Notes: generated from the letters alone by a model not told the origin. DNA of 64,000 bases from Bradyrhizobium sp. LMTR 3 (GCF_001693485.1 NZ_MAXC01000001.1:62001-126000), one strand, 5' to 3'. Counted from the stretch's first letter, positions 38,851-49,033 are shown. Numbers and translations are program-made.

Positions 38851-39057
38851 TCAGGCGATGATGTCAGGCGTGATCTGGTCTTCGATGAAGGCGATGCGGT
38901 CGCGCAACTGCAGCTTGCGTTTCTTCAGCCGCTGCAGCCGCAACAAGTCCGGCGCCGGCGACTGATGCAGCGCGTCGATCGCCGCATCGAGATCCCGATG
39001 CTCCTGCTGCAGCCTGGCGAGCTCGGTTTCAAGCTCGCGCTCATCATCGTCGGTCAT
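38851..39057 (-). CDS. DUF465 (YdcH-like) small coiled-coil protein
   Basis: A 68-residue protein: MTDDDERELETELARLQQEH, a helix continuing to DALHQSPAPDLLRLQRLKKRK, and LQLRDRIAFIEDQITPD. The DUF465 layout (helix, turn, then a basic LKKRKLQLRD helix) is clear. The function of the family is unknown. A paralogue lies divergently at 39299, 242 bases away. Confidence 0.82.
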   Translation of the reverse strand: MTDDDERELETELARLQQEHRDLDAAIDALHQSPAPDLLRLQRLKKRKLQLRDRIAFIEDQITPDIIA

Positions 39058-39298
39058 GGTGTACGTTAGCTGAAAGCGCGATCAGGTTGCGAACGGATTC
39101 TTCGGAAGCTGGCGATGAATATCGTCCCTGCGAGGCCGCTCCGCAAGCTGATCGGGTTCCATAGTCACGATTGGTTACAGATAAATCCGAAAATATGAGA
39201 GGCCCCGATTCTGGATACCCCATCGACAGATTCGGCGGCTGGTGTACACTCGCGCGTCCGGATCGAACCTGAGGTTTCACCCACCGAGGAGATTTCGT

Positions 39299-39484
39299 AT
39301 GGCACTACAGGCGCATCTTGTTGAGCTTGAACGTAAGCACAAGATTCTCGAGAATGAATTGCACGAAGCGCTCGTGCACCTTTCCACAGACGACCTGCAA
39401 ATTGTCGAGTTGAAGCGCCGCAAGTTGATGGTCAAGGATCAGATCGAGCGGTTGAAGCAAACCGCCGACGAAACCCTCCACTAA
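39299..39484 (+). CDS. DUF465 (YdcH-like) small coiled-coil protein, second copy
   Basis: A 61-residue protein beginning MALQAHLVELERKHKILENE, with the DUF465 signature DLQIVELKRRKLMVKDQIER. The ATG at 39299 follows GAGGAGA (39286-39292); the frame opens at 39242 but that stretch is untranslated leader. It shares fold and motif with the protein encoded at 38851-39057 on the other strand, though they are not near-identical, so an old duplication is likely. Confidence 0.85.
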   Translation: MALQAHLVELERKHKILENELHEALVHLSTDDLQIVELKRRKLMVKDQIERLKQTADETLH

Positions 39485-39569
39485 GTACCTAGCAAAGTAT
39501 CGAAAATCCCCACACGGCCGGATGGGCGCCGATGCGCTCGTCCGCCTGTCGGTGATGTTTCGGCCTTCG

Positions 39570-40673
39570 TTACAGCTCCACCAGCTTGCCCACGTGATCG
39601 GCGATCGCGAGCGATGACGTCAGTCCGGGCGATTCGATGCCGAACAGGTTGATCAGTCCGGCGATGCCGTGATCGGCAGGACCCTGGATGAGAAAATCCT
39701 GCGTGGCGACGGCCGGCGGCACGATTTTCGGCCGGATTCCGGAATAGCTCGGCATCAGCGCGCCGTCCGGCAGCGTCGGCCAATAGCGCCGGATTGCGGG
39801 ATAGAATCGCTCGGCGCGGGCGGGGTCCACCGCATAGTCGATGCTCTCGACCCATTCGACGTCGGGGCCGAACCGGGCCTGTCCGGCCATGTCGAGGGTG
39901 AGGTGCACGCCCAGCCCACCGGGCTCCGGCACCGGATAGATCAGGCGCGAAAATGGAGCCCGCGCACTGCAGCTAAAATAATTGCCCTTGGCCAGATAAG
40001 CGCAGGGAATCATTTCGATCGGCATACCCTCGATGTTGCGCGCCACCGTGGGCGCGCCTAATCCGGCCGAATTGACGAGCAGGTTGCACGCAAGGGTCAT
40101 CGGCGCATCGCCGCCGGCTTCGATTTCGATACGACCGGCGTTGGTTCGCGCGTGCAGCAGCGGGGTGTGGAATGCGAAAGCCGCACCGGCTTCTTCCGCA
40201 TCGCCCTGCAGCGCCAGCATGTAGGCGTGGCTGTCGATGATGCCGGTGGACGGCGACAACAGCGCCGCATCGCAATTCAACGCCGGCTCCAGTTCGCGCG
40301 CCGCTTCGCCGGTCAGCAATTGCATGTCGTCGACGCCATTGGCCTCGGCATGCGCGCGGATCGATTGCAGCTTCTCGGTTTCCTTCGGCGTCGTCGCCAC
40401 GATCAGCTTGCCGCAATTGCGATGCGGAATGCCGTGGTCGCCGCAGTATCGGTAGAGCGCGCGCTTGCCGCTGACGCACATCTGCGCCATCAGGCTGCCG
40501 GCGCGGTAATAGATGCCGGCATGAATCACCTCGCTGTTGCGCGAGGAGGTGACGGTACCGATGCCCTCGGCGGCCTCGAGCACGATCACTTCGCGGCCCG
40601 CCTGGGCCAGGCGCCGTGCGATCGCGAGCCCGATCACCCCCGCTCCGATGACGACGCAATCGACCTTGTCCAT
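39570..40673 (-). CDS. lhgO: FAD-dependent L-2-hydroxyglutarate oxidase/dehydrogenase (LhgO-like)
   Basis: A 367-residue flavoprotein of the DAO fold. The FAD-binding N-terminus is [20 protein letters not shown] and [12 protein letters not shown]. Family-typical blocks are [44 protein letters not shown] and a C-terminal [18 protein letters not shown]. These match LhgO/L2HGDH rather than glycerol-3-phosphate dehydrogenase. It should oxidise L-2-hydroxyglutarate to 2-oxoglutarate at the membrane. The ATG at 40673 ([10 protein letters not shown]) is preferred over the open frame from 40733. Confidence 0.83.
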   Translation of the reverse strand: MDKVDCVVIGAGVIGLAIARRLAQAGREVIVLEAAEGIGTVTSSRNSEVIHAGIYYRAGSLMAQMCVSGKRALYRYCGDHGIPHRNCGKLIVATTPKETEKLQSIRAHAEANGVDDMQLLTGEAARELEPALNCDAALLSPSTGIIDSHAYMLALQGDAEEAGAAFAFHTPLLHARTNAGRIEIEAGGDAPMTLACNLLVNSAGLGAPTVARNIEGMPIEMIPCAYLAKGNYFSCSARAPFSRLIYPVPEPGGLGVHLTLDMAGQARFGPDVEWVESIDYAVDPARAERFYPAIRRYWPTLPDGALMPSYSGIRPKIVPPAVATQDFLIQGPADHGIAGLINLFGIESPGLTSSLAIADHVGKLVEL

Positions 40674-40931
40674 GTCAGCTTCAGGCCCGGAAATCTGGCG
40701 CAGGAATCGGCGCTTGCCACGCTCGGCAATCATCGTTGCGTTCGGTGGAGCTGTCGAACAACCCGTTGGTTTGCCTCGAAATACGCAGTAAACGCAGTCC
40801 CATTAACGAAGCATTAATCATGTCGGGCCAATTGCCGTAATTTGGGTCATATTTTAGAATTGTAGGGGTAGTCGTTTACCCGATCCAAACCCGTCAAGCC
40901 AGACACTCCGCCCGCAAACCTCGGGTGGGTA

Positions 40932-43637
40932 ATGGCTGACGGCAACTGGCAGGCAGGACGGAAGAATTCGATTCCGGCGCAGGCCCTCGTCTGTCTGCTC
41001 GCCATTGCTGCGCCGTGCGGGCTGGCGTGGGGGGCCGCATCCTCCAGCGGCTTTGCCCCGGCGAGCCATATCGGCGAATTAGATCCCACTATGGTCTGGG
41101 AGTTCCTGATCGGCGGGATCGTCGTCGCCTCCTTCCCGGCAGCGATCGGCATCTGGATTTTATCGGCGCTGCGCGGGGCAAAGCGCGCGCAATTGCAGCG
41201 CAGCGCGTTCATCAGTTCGGCGCTCAACAATCTCAACCAGGGCGTGATGATGACCAACGCGCAAAACCGCGTGGTCTTCTGCAACGACCGTTTTCTCGAA
41301 ATGTACGGGCTCAGCCGCACCGAGATTTCGAGCAGCATGACCGGCCGCGAACTGCTCGAACTGCGGCGCGAGCGGGGACTGCTCAATCTCACCGTCGAAG
41401 AGTTCGGCAAGCTGGCCCGCCGCCCGGAAGGTGTCGTCACCGAACTACCTGACGGCCGATCGGTGTTGTCGAAGATCTTCAGCCTGCCCAATGGCGGGAC
41501 GATCGGAACGCATGAGGATTGCACCGAGCAGCGCCAGTTGTCGCGCAAGCTGGCATCGACCACCAAATTTCTGGAATCGGTGCTCGACAACGTTCCGGTC
41601 TGCGTCGCCGCCAAGAACATCGAGGACGGTCGCTATATTTTCGTCAACCGTGCGTTCGAGCGATTCTCGCGCTTCTCCCGCGATCACGTCATCGGCAGGC
41701 GCGCCGACGAGATATTCACACCCGAAACCGCTAAGAGCATCGAGATAGCGGACCGGGCGGCGCTGACGGCGCCGGAAGGTTATCACCGCAGTGAATACGT
41801 CGTCGAACGGGGCGACGACAAGCGCGTTCTCTCCGCAAACCGCGTAATGGCGCGCAACGAGAACAACAAGCCGGAATTCCTGATTACGCTGTTCGACGAC
41901 GTCACCGACCGGCGGTCACTGTCGCGCGAACTCGAAAACACCAAGAAGTTCCTCGAGCTGGTGGTCGACAATATCCCGGTGTCGCTGATCGTGGAGCGCG
42001 TCAGCGATGGGCGGTATTTGCTCGCCAACCGCAGTGCCGAGACCATTCTCAATCGCCGCCGCGAGGATGCCACAGGCTTGACCGCCGCCGACATCTTCAA
42101 TCCGCGCGAAGCCAAGCTGATCATCGCCCGCGACGAGGCCGCGATCAAGAAGCGTGGCCTGCTCACCGAAGAGCACCCGATATCCACCAAGGACGGGCTG
42201 CGGCTGTTCCTGACCCGCCGCATGACAGTGCTCGACGAGGCCGGCGAGCCGCAATATCTGATCAAGACCCATGAGGACGTCACCGATCGCCGCCAGACCG
42301 AGTCGCGGATGGCGCACATGGCCTACCATGACGGCCTGACGGATCTGCCGAACCGCGCCGCCTTCCTGCAGGCGCTGGCCCAGATGATCGAGGCCTGTGC
42401 CGGCACGGACGAGGAATTCGCGGTGCTGTGCGTCGACCTCGACGGCTTGAAGGAAATCAACGACGTGTTCGGCCACGCAACGGGCGACAAGCTCCTGATC
42501 GAGGTTGCGGGCCGCATCCAGGCCTGCGCCCGGGGCGGTGTGGTGGCCCGGCTCTCCGGCGACGAGTTCGGCCTGATCATCGACGGCAAGCAGCCGGAGG
42601 CGGGCAAGGCGCTTGCCGAAAAACTCGCGCAGACGATGTCGGACGAGTTCGTGATCGACGGCAAGTCGGTGCGGACCGGGGTGACGACCGGCATCTCGGT
42701 ATTTCCGCATAATGGTCCGGATGCGGCTTCGCTGCTGGCCAATTCCGGCGCGGCGCTGTTCCGCGCCAAGCAGAAGTCGCGTGGCTCGATCAGCATTTTC
42801 AAACCGGAGATGGACCAGCAGATCCGCGACCGCCGCGTGCTGCACCAGGATCTCTCGATGGCGATCAGGAACGGCGAATTGTCGCTGTACTACCAGCCGC
42901 AGGCCGCGGCGGGCCCGACGATCGCTAACAGCAAGGTCATCGGCTTCGAGGCGCTGGCGCGCTGGATACATCCGGTGCGCGGCTTCGTGTCGCCCGGCGA
43001 TTTCATTCCACTTGCCGAAGAAAGCGGCCTGATCGTCGAAATGGGCGTCTGGATCCTGCGCGAAGCCTGCCGGGAGGCTGCCTCCTGGCCGGTGCCGATG
43101 CAGATCGCCGTCAACCTGTCGCCGGCGCAATTCATGCACGGCGATTTGGTCAGCCTGGTGCATTCGATCCTGCTCGAGACTGGCCTCGCGCCCGACCGGC
43201 TCGAGCTCGAAATCACCGAAGGCGTGCTGATCGAGGATTTTGACCGCGGTCTGGCACTGCTACGGCGGCTGAAGGCGCTCGGCGTACGTATCTCCATGGA
43301 CGATTTCGGTTCCGGCTATTCCTCGCTGAGCTATCTGCAGGCCTTCCCGTTCGACAAGATCAAGATCGACCGCGCTTTCGTCATGAATCTCGGGCGCAAT
43401 CCGCAATCGGCGGCGATCGTGCGCGCCGTCATCGATCTCGGCCACGGCCTCGAAATGTCGATTGTTGCCGAAGGCGTGGAGACCCAGGAACAACTCGGCT
43501 TCCTCGCCGACGAGGGCTGCGACGCGGTGCAGGGCTATTTCCTCGGCAAGCCCCAGCCTATCGGGCACTACGCCGGGCTGGTCGGCCGCAGCGCCGCAAA
43601 TGCCATCGAGGCTGCGCGCAAGCTCGCCAGCGCCTGA
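40932..43637 (+). CDS. Membrane PAS-GGDEF-EAL cyclic di-GMP protein
   Basis: A 901-residue signalling protein. Two N-terminal membrane helices (about 18-40 and 56-80) are followed by three PAS-like segments (about 95-450, with repeated FLE(S/L)V(L/V)DN(V/I)P starts), then a GGDEF domain with RLSGDEF (about 543) and an EAL domain (about 650-890). EAL catalytic motifs look intact: FEALARW, NLSPAQF, ELEITEGVLIED, DDFGSGYSSL, KIDRAFV and VAEGVETQEQL. The first Gly of GGDEF is Ser, which many active cyclases tolerate. It could both make and degrade cyclic di-GMP; the ligand of the PAS domains is unknown. Confidence 0.92.
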   Translation: MADGNWQAGRKNSIPAQALVCLLAIAAPCGLAWGAASSSGFAPASHIGELDPTMVWEFLIGGIVVASFPAAIGIWILSALRGAKRAQLQRSAFISSALNNLNQGVMMTNAQNRVVFCNDRFLEMYGLSRTEISSSMTGRELLELRRERGLLNLTVEEFGKLARRPEGVVTELPDGRSVLSKIFSLPNGGTIGTHEDCTEQRQLSRKLASTTKFLESVLDNVPVCVAAKNIEDGRYIFVNRAFERFSRFSRDHVIGRRADEIFTPETAKSIEIADRAALTAPEGYHRSEYVVERGDDKRVLSANRVMARNENNKPEFLITLFDDVTDRRSLSRELENTKKFLELVVDNIPVSLIVERVSDGRYLLANRSAETILNRRREDATGLTAADIFNPREAKLIIARDEAAIKKRGLLTEEHPISTKDGLRLFLTRRMTVLDEAGEPQYLIKTHEDVTDRRQTESRMAHMAYHDGLTDLPNRAAFLQALAQMIEACAGTDEEFAVLCVDLDGLKEINDVFGHATGDKLLIEVAGRIQACARGGVVARLSGDEFGLIIDGKQPEAGKALAEKLAQTMSDEFVIDGKSVRTGVTTGISVFPHNGPDAASLLANSGAALFRAKQKSRGSISIFKPEMDQQIRDRRVLHQDLSMAIRNGELSLYYQPQAAAGPTIANSKVIGFEALARWIHPVRGFVSPGDFIPLAEESGLIVEMGVWILREACREAASWPVPMQIAVNLSPAQFMHGDLVSLVHSILLETGLAPDRLELEITEGVLIEDFDRGLALLRRLKALGVRISMDDFGSGYSSLSYLQAFPFDKIKIDRAFVMNLGRNPQSAAIVRAVIDLGHGLEMSIVAEGVETQEQLGFLADEGCDAVQGYFLGKPQPIGHYAGLVGRSAANAIEAARKLASA

Positions 43638-44040
43638 TTTCGCCATACTGCGTCATCCTGCTCTCACGACCAGATGATGCCATCAAGTGCGTAACCGTTC
43701 GGGCTTTTCGGATTTGAGCTCGACGAGGCCTTTGCTTGCCTTCCTTTGCAGGTCCGACTATTTTGATGGCCGATCTGATCGAGAAAGGAGGGCTGCGCGG
43801 TGACGACAATTTTCCGACACTGTCGCCAGTGTGGCCCCGTCAACGCCCTGCAAATGCGTTTGCAGGGCTGACCAGAAATCTTTCGCAAATCTCTTCCTGG
43901 TCTGCCCCCGTCGCAATGCGACGTCGAACGTTTGCTCGTTCGCGCCTGCATTTCGATAACTCGCCGCGCTTCGACGCGAACATCCGCTGATGGCTGTATG
44001 CCCGGGATGCCGTGGTCGCAGGCAAGACCAGGGAACGATC
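43638..44040. other. Gene-free 400-base region with a 10-base hairpin
   Basis: No coding frame here looks real. The main feature is GCCCTGCAAA (43845-43854) pairing with TTTGCAGGGC (43859-43868) around TGCG. No T-run follows. It may be a transcript-end structure or a repeat remnant; no tRNA or attachment site was recognised. Confidence 0.4.
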
Positions 44041-45567
44041 ATGACCCTTATCACTATCCGCAATCTCGGCGTGACGCTGAGCGCTCCGCTGTTTTCCCGA
44101 CTGAACCTTGTCGTTAATGCCGGTGACCGTATCGGGCTCGTCGCAGCCAATGGGCGCGGTAAATCCACGCTGCTGCGCTGCATTGCCGGCCTGATGGAGC
44201 CGGGCGATGGCGAGGTCACCAGATTGCGAGGACTGACCATCGGCTATGTCGAGCAGGACGTGCCGTCAGTGCTGATGGATACGCTGTTTGATACGGCGGT
44301 GCTCGAGGCGCTACCCGTCGAACGACGGGCAAGCGAAAGCTGGAGAGTAGGCCTTGTCCTGGAATCGCTGGAGGTGCCAGAGGCACTGCGACGGAGGCCG
44401 CTAAAGCAACTGAGCGGCGGCTGGCGGCGGCTTGCCTTGCTTGCCCGCGTCGTGGTGACCGAAGCCGACGTGTTGTTGCTCGACGAGCCGACCAACCATC
44501 TGGACCTCGCCCGGATCCGTCAGCTTGAAGATTGGCTGAACGCGCTGCCGCGCGATATGCCGGTCGTGATAGCGAGCCATGACCGGGCCTTTCTCGACGC
44601 GACCACGAACCGCACGGCATTCTTGCGACCCGAGCAGTCGCAAATATTCTCGTTGCCCTATACGCGGGCTCGCGCCGCGCTCAGCGAGGCGGATGCATCG
44701 GATGAACGGCGCTACCAACGTGACGTAAAGGCGGCCGCGCAGCTTCGCCAGCGCGCTGCAAAGCTCAACAATATCGGCATCAATTCCGGCAGCGACCTTC
44801 TGTTGCAAAAGACCAAGCAACTGAAGCAGCGAGCCGAGAAGCTGGAAGATGCGGCGAGACCTGCGCACCTGGAGCGATCCGCAGGGACGATCAAGCTGGC
44901 CAATCGCGGAACACATGCCAAGGTTCTGATTGCGCTGGACGATGCCGCCGTCTTTGCCCCGGACGGCAGGTTGCTGTTCAAGACCGGCAAGCAGTTCATC
45001 TGCAAGGGAGACCGGATCGTGCTTTTGGGAGCGAACGGGGCGGGCAAGACCCGGCTCGTCGTGATGCTGCGCCAGGCGATCGAAAACCCGGAAACTATGC
45101 AGGCCGGTATCAAGGTTACGCAGTCGCTTGCTCTGGGCTATTGCGGCCAGGGTCTTGCCGATCTTGCCGATGCCGACACGCCGATGCGCACTATCGTCAG
45201 CCGTTTCGACGTCGGTGACCAGCGGGCACGCGCATTGCTCGCCGGCGCAGGCCTGTCGGTTGCGATGCAGAGCCGTCCGATCGGCCGGCTTTCCGGCGGA
45301 CAGAAGGCGCGTCTCGGCATGCTATTGCTGCGGCTTGCCCAACCAAACTTCTATCTGCTCGATGAGCCTACCAATCACCTGGATATCGAGGGGCAGGAGG
45401 CGCTAGAAGACGAGTTGCTGGAGCATCAGGCAAGCTGCCTGCTGGTTTCACATGATCGCAACTTCATGCGCACGGTCGGAAACCGGTTCTGGTTGATCGA
45501 AAAAAAGAAGCTGGTGGAACTGGAGGGGCCGGAGCGCTTCTTCGCATCGATCGGCGCAAACAGCTAG
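44041..45567 (+). CDS. ABC-F family ATPase
   Basis: A 508-residue soluble protein with two ABC ATPase domains and no membrane helices, as in ribosome-binding ABC-F proteins. Domain 1: Walker A AANGRGKST (first Gly replaced by Ala), signature LSGGW, Walker B VLLLDEPTNHLD. Domain 2: GANGAGKT, LSGGQK, FYLLDEPTNHLD. The linker (about 215-290), rich in Arg/Lys/Gln, fits the P-site tRNA interaction motif. ABC-F proteins act on stalled ribosomes or confer antibiotic resistance; which applies is unclear. The ATG at 44041 is chosen over the open frame from 43990. Confidence 0.88.
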   Translation: MTLITIRNLGVTLSAPLFSRLNLVVNAGDRIGLVAANGRGKSTLLRCIAGLMEPGDGEVTRLRGLTIGYVEQDVPSVLMDTLFDTAVLEALPVERRASESWRVGLVLESLEVPEALRRRPLKQLSGGWRRLALLARVVVTEADVLLLDEPTNHLDLARIRQLEDWLNALPRDMPVVIASHDRAFLDATTNRTAFLRPEQSQIFSLPYTRARAALSEADASDERRYQRDVKAAAQLRQRAAKLNNIGINSGSDLLLQKTKQLKQRAEKLEDAARPAHLERSAGTIKLANRGTHAKVLIALDDAAVFAPDGRLLFKTGKQFICKGDRIVLLGANGAGKTRLVVMLRQAIENPETMQAGIKVTQSLALGYCGQGLADLADADTPMRTIVSRFDVGDQRARALLAGAGLSVAMQSRPIGRLSGGQKARLGMLLLRLAQPNFYLLDEPTNHLDIEGQEALEDELLEHQASCLLVSHDRNFMRTVGNRFWLIEKKKLVELEGPERFFASIGANS

Positions 45568-45662
45568 AGCGGCGCTTGATTCATTATCCAGGAGCGACAT
45601 CTACTTTTGGCCATCATGACCTAGTGTAGTGAAGTCAGCTTCTCTCCAGTCACCCATAGCGT

Positions 45663-47123
45663 ATGGCGGACTACGATCTCGCGATCATTGGCGGCGGGTT
45701 GAACGGCGTCAGCATCGCGCGGGACGCCGCCGGCCGCGGCTTGCGCGTCATCCTGCTGGAGCAGGGCGATCTCGCCGCGGGCGCCTCGTCGGCCTCGCCG
45801 CGGCTGATCCACGGCGATCTGGCGGGCCTCGAGCGCCGGCATTTCTTGCGGGTTCGCACGGCGCTCGCCGAGCGCGATATCTGGCTCAGGATCGCGCCGC
45901 ACCTGGTGCGCCCGATGCGCTTTGCGATTCCCGCCCATTCGGAGGAACGTCCGGACTGGCAGTTGCGCTCATGGCTTCTGTTGTACGACCGGCTGGCCTC
46001 GCGCAGCGGTCTGCCGGCCTCGGCAACTGTCGATGTAACCCATCATCCGATCGGCAACGCGCTGAAGCGGCCGTTCGGCACCGCTTTTGAGTATTCCGAC
46101 TGTGTCGTGGACGATTCCCGGCTGGTGGTGCTCACCGCCGTCGATGCCGCGGCGCGCGGCGCGGTGATTCGCACCGGCGCGCGCTGCACCCGGGCCGAAC
46201 GGGGCAAGGAATGGCGGCTGGTGACGATCGATCGCGGCTTTCGCCAGGTGATCACGGCAAGGGCGATCGTCAACGCCAGCGGCGCCTGGACGTCGTCCGT
46301 CGCCGAGACGGTGTTGCGCGTGCCGCCGCCGAAGGTTGCCGCCGAGCAGATGGACCAGATCGTGGTCCGCCGTCTGTTCGACAGCGACAATATCTACGTA
46401 TTCCAGAACAGCGATGGACGGCTGATTTTCGCCAGCCCCTATGAGCGCGATTTTACCCTGATCGGCACTGCGAGCCATGCCTTCAAGGGCGATCCCGCCA
46501 TCGTTGCGATGGCGGCCGGTGACGTCGCCTATCTCTGCGATGCGGCGAACCGCTATTTCCGCGAGCGGATCGAGACGGTCGATGTGGTGCGTACGCTTTC
46601 CGGGGCCAACATGGTGCGGAACGCCGCGAGCGGACGCAACGGGGCGATGACGCTCGACCACGGCCGCGGAAGAGCGCCGCTGCTCACGGTGTTCGGCGGC
46701 GACGTCACGACGTCGCGGCTGCGCGCCGAGCAGGCGGTCTCGAAGCTGACGCCGTTCTATCCGATGTCGCCGCGCTGGACCGCAACGGCGCCGCTGCCCG
46801 GCGGCGATTTTGCCTGGGACCGCTTCGACAACGAAGTCGAGGAAGTGCGCGAACGCTGGCGGTTTCTCGGCGAGGAAGAGGCGAGGCGCCTGGTCGCGGC
46901 CTACGGCTCGAACGTCAAGGCGATCCTGGGCGACGCCAAGGAGCGCAGCGAACTCGGCCCTGCTTTCGGGTCGGAATTGACGGGCGCAGAGGTCCGCTAT
47001 CTCATGCAGCGGGAATGGGCGCGCTTTCCGGACGACGTCTTGTGGCGGCGCACGAAGCTTGGCCTCACCATGCTGCCGGAGGACCGCGAGGCGCTGGCGG
47101 CGTTCATGGCGGCGGCCGTCTGA
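45663..47123 (+). CDS. glpD: Glycerol-3-phosphate dehydrogenase (aerobic, FAD)
   Basis: A 486-residue membrane-associated flavoenzyme that oxidises sn-glycerol-3-phosphate to dihydroxyacetone phosphate and passes electrons to quinone. The N-terminus ADYDLAIIGGGLNGVSIARD binds FAD. ASSASPRLIHGDLAGLE is the GlpD block, and LIFASPYERDFTLIGTA and LTVFGGDVTTSRLRAEQ are later conserved segments. The C-terminal domain begins near LGEEEARRLVAAYGS. No glycerol kinase or GlpR gene is adjacent, so it stands as a single gene. The start is the ATG at 45663. Confidence 0.93.
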   Translation: MADYDLAIIGGGLNGVSIARDAAGRGLRVILLEQGDLAAGASSASPRLIHGDLAGLERRHFLRVRTALAERDIWLRIAPHLVRPMRFAIPAHSEERPDWQLRSWLLLYDRLASRSGLPASATVDVTHHPIGNALKRPFGTAFEYSDCVVDDSRLVVLTAVDAAARGAVIRTGARCTRAERGKEWRLVTIDRGFRQVITARAIVNASGAWTSSVAETVLRVPPPKVAAEQMDQIVVRRLFDSDNIYVFQNSDGRLIFASPYERDFTLIGTASHAFKGDPAIVAMAAGDVAYLCDAANRYFRERIETVDVVRTLSGANMVRNAASGRNGAMTLDHGRGRAPLLTVFGGDVTTSRLRAEQAVSKLTPFYPMSPRWTATAPLPGGDFAWDRFDNEVEEVRERWRFLGEEEARRLVAAYGSNVKAILGDAKERSELGPAFGSELTGAEVRYLMQREWARFPDDVLWRRTKLGLTMLPEDREALAAFMAAAV

Positions 47124-47183
47124 CGAATGGGTGGGACATGAGGGGCGTTATCAGGCCAACCGTTTTCGACCTGCTTGCCTCGC

Positions 47184-48494
47184 CTAGTTTCGCTGTGCCT
47201 GTCGCGACCAGGCCTCGTCACGCGCCGAAGGCCTTCGGTCAAGCCGGGCCGCGATGCGGCTCGCGGCCGCTTCGCCGCGGCCGGCGCGAAGGTACGCCAC
47301 GATCAGGGTGTCCTCCCATAGTTCGCGCTGGGCGTGGCTGCCGCCGATCCGCGTCAGTTCGGCAAGGGCCGGTTCGAGAAAGCGGATCGCCTCCGCATTG
47401 TCGCCCTCCGCAAACGCCCCAATGCCGCGGCAGAGGTCGATGGCGGCCTGCCCCGGCAACAGCTTGCCGTCGGCTGCGCGTGCTTCGAGCTGCGCCAGTC
47501 GCGTCTCCAGCGCATCGCTGCCGGTCATTGCGGTAGCCAGCGCAAAATGAACGTCGGCAAAATGCGCGCCGGCTTGCGGAAAGTACTTTTCGCCATAGGC
47601 GGCGATATCCTGCCAATGCGCCTCCAGCCCGGTCTGGCCGGCCAGCGCAAGCCGCCACAGCAGCGAGGCGCCGTCGGTGAAGATGTTCAGCGGCGGATAC
47701 GGCCGGCCCGCGGGCTTGATATGCTGTTCGTAGATCGCAAGCGCGCCGTCGAGATCGCCGGCGTCGAGCAAGGTCAGCGCGACGTGCCAGGCCAGGTGCC
47801 CATGCAGAAAGCTCTGGCGGTCATGCGCGGGCATCCATTGCGAAAGGAAGCTGCGCCCGGCCCCCATGTCGCCCTGCTCGAACATCGCGTGCGAGAGGCC
47901 ATGCGCCGCGTTGGCGTTGGCCGACCGCAGCCCCATCGCGCGCTCGGACAGCGTCCGGCCGTTGGAGAGATTTCCCGCCTCGGTGTGCGACCAGCCGAGG
48001 TAGCTGACAAACCACCAGTCCTCGCCATAATGCCGCGCGTGGCGTTTGCAGATCGCGAGCTTGGCCGCATCGTGATCGGGACGGCCCGAGAACGCGTAGA
48101 GACCGAACGCGCCGAGCAGGATCGACAGTACCTGCGCGTCGCGCGGATATTCGTCGAGATGCGCCTCGGCGCCGGTCACCGCGACTTTCGGCTTGCTCTC
48201 GATCACGGCGGCCATGATCTCGACATGGCTTTTTTCGCGCTGGGTGGCGCCGGCGGCCAGTTCGCGGGCTTGCGCGGCGAGAGCACGCGCCTTGCTGCCC
48301 TCCATGTTGAGCTGATGCAGCCGGGCGCGGCCGATATGCGCCAGTGCAAAACCGGGATCTTCCGCAACCGCCTTGTCGAAGGCGTCCTCGGCACCGTGCC
48401 ACGCCGACAGCATGCAGTCGACGCCTTCGCGATAATGCGCCGCGGCGCGATCCGAGGCGGTTGTCAGCGGGAGATCATATCTGTCGCGGTTCAT
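47184..48494 (-). CDS. TPR-repeat protein (TTC38-like)
   Basis: A 436-residue soluble protein made of helical repeats, with no signal peptide. Blocks such as AEDAFDKAVAEDPGFALAHI, DWWFVSYLGWSHTEAGNLSN, AAHGLSHAMFEQGDMGAG and FLHGHLAWHVALTLLDAGD are the degenerate TPRs of the TTC38 family, whose function is unknown. The ATG at 48494 (MNRDRYDLPLTT) is preferred; the frame opens at 48524. It is convergent with glpD. Confidence 0.75.
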   Translation of the reverse strand: MNRDRYDLPLTTASDRAAAHYREGVDCMLSAWHGAEDAFDKAVAEDPGFALAHIGRARLHQLNMEGSKARALAAQARELAAGATQREKSHVEIMAAVIESKPKVAVTGAEAHLDEYPRDAQVLSILLGAFGLYAFSGRPDHDAAKLAICKRHARHYGEDWWFVSYLGWSHTEAGNLSNGRTLSERAMGLRSANANAAHGLSHAMFEQGDMGAGRSFLSQWMPAHDRQSFLHGHLAWHVALTLLDAGDLDGALAIYEQHIKPAGRPYPPLNIFTDGASLLWRLALAGQTGLEAHWQDIAAYGEKYFPQAGAHFADVHFALATAMTGSDALETRLAQLEARAADGKLLPGQAAIDLCRGIGAFAEGDNAEAIRFLEPALAELTRIGGSHAQRELWEDTLIVAYLRAGRGEAAASRIAARLDRRPSARDEAWSRQAQRN

Positions 48495-48532
48495 CGTTCT
48501 TGTCCTAGGGTCGCGCGATGACATTGTCAGGT

Positions 48533-49033
48533 CTAGAAATCGAGCTTGTCGCGTATGGCATCGATGCCTGCTTTGGCGCAGGCTTCGTCCGCGTCGCCGC
48601 CGGGAGCCCCGGAGACGCCGACGGCGCCCACCAGCGAACCTGCCGCTTCGACGGTCAGCCCGCCGCCGATGATGACGGCGCCCGGCAGATCACGGATTCC
48701 GGACTGCATCATCCCGGGCTGGCTGTTAGCGACGAGTTCGGTCGTGCTGGTGCGGAAGCTGACGGCCGTCCACGCCTTGCCCGAGGCGGTCGAAACCGTA
48801 TGTGCGCCTGCAAAGCGGTCGCGCAGCAGCACCTGCGTCACGCCGAAGCGATCGACGACGGCGACCGACACCTGAAAGCCGCGCTTGCGGCAATCCGCCA
48901 GCGTCGCGCGCGCCAGATCGAGCGCCACCTCGGGGCTCAGCGATTTGTAGGTGACGATGGCTTCCTGGGCGGCGGCCGAGCTGGCGAGCAGGCAAAAGAT
49001 CGCCGTTGCTGCCACCATTTTCCGAACGGTCAT
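48533..49033 (-). CDS. Exported GlcG/HbpS family heme-binding-like protein
   Basis: A 166-residue protein with a cleavable signal (KMVAATAIFCLLASSAAAQ) and a GlcG/HbpS domain. LARATLADCRKRGFQVSVAV, DRFAGAHTVSTASGKAWTA and GAVIIGGGLTVEAAGSLVGA are the family blocks, ending GDADEACAKAGIDAIRD. Some members bind heme or corrinoids; others are linked to glycolate genes. The ligand here is unknown. The ATG at 49033 is at the signal peptide start; the frame opens at 49114. Confidence 0.82.
   Translation of the reverse strand: MTVRKMVAATAIFCLLASSAAAQEAIVTYKSLSPEVALDLARATLADCRKRGFQVSVAVVDRFGVTQVLLRDRFAGAHTVSTASGKAWTAVSFRTSTTELVANSQPGMMQSGIRDLPGAVIIGGGLTVEAAGSLVGAVGVSGAPGGDADEACAKAGIDAIRDKLDF

Noticed and set aside
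38585..38965. A plus-strand frame with AGGAGGAT before an ATG at 38678
   Set aside because: The ribosome-binding site looks good, but the product has no family resemblance and runs through the DUF465 gene on the other strand. The ATG also overlaps the LexA-type box.
43845..43868. Attachment site or tRNA fragment
   Set aside because: It is only a simple 10-base hairpin. There is no integrase, no tRNA and no direct repeat at a distance.
43664..43951. A 95-codon minus-strand frame in the 43638-44040 gap
   Set aside because: The composition is Arg/Ser/Cys-rich, there is no start context and it matches no family.
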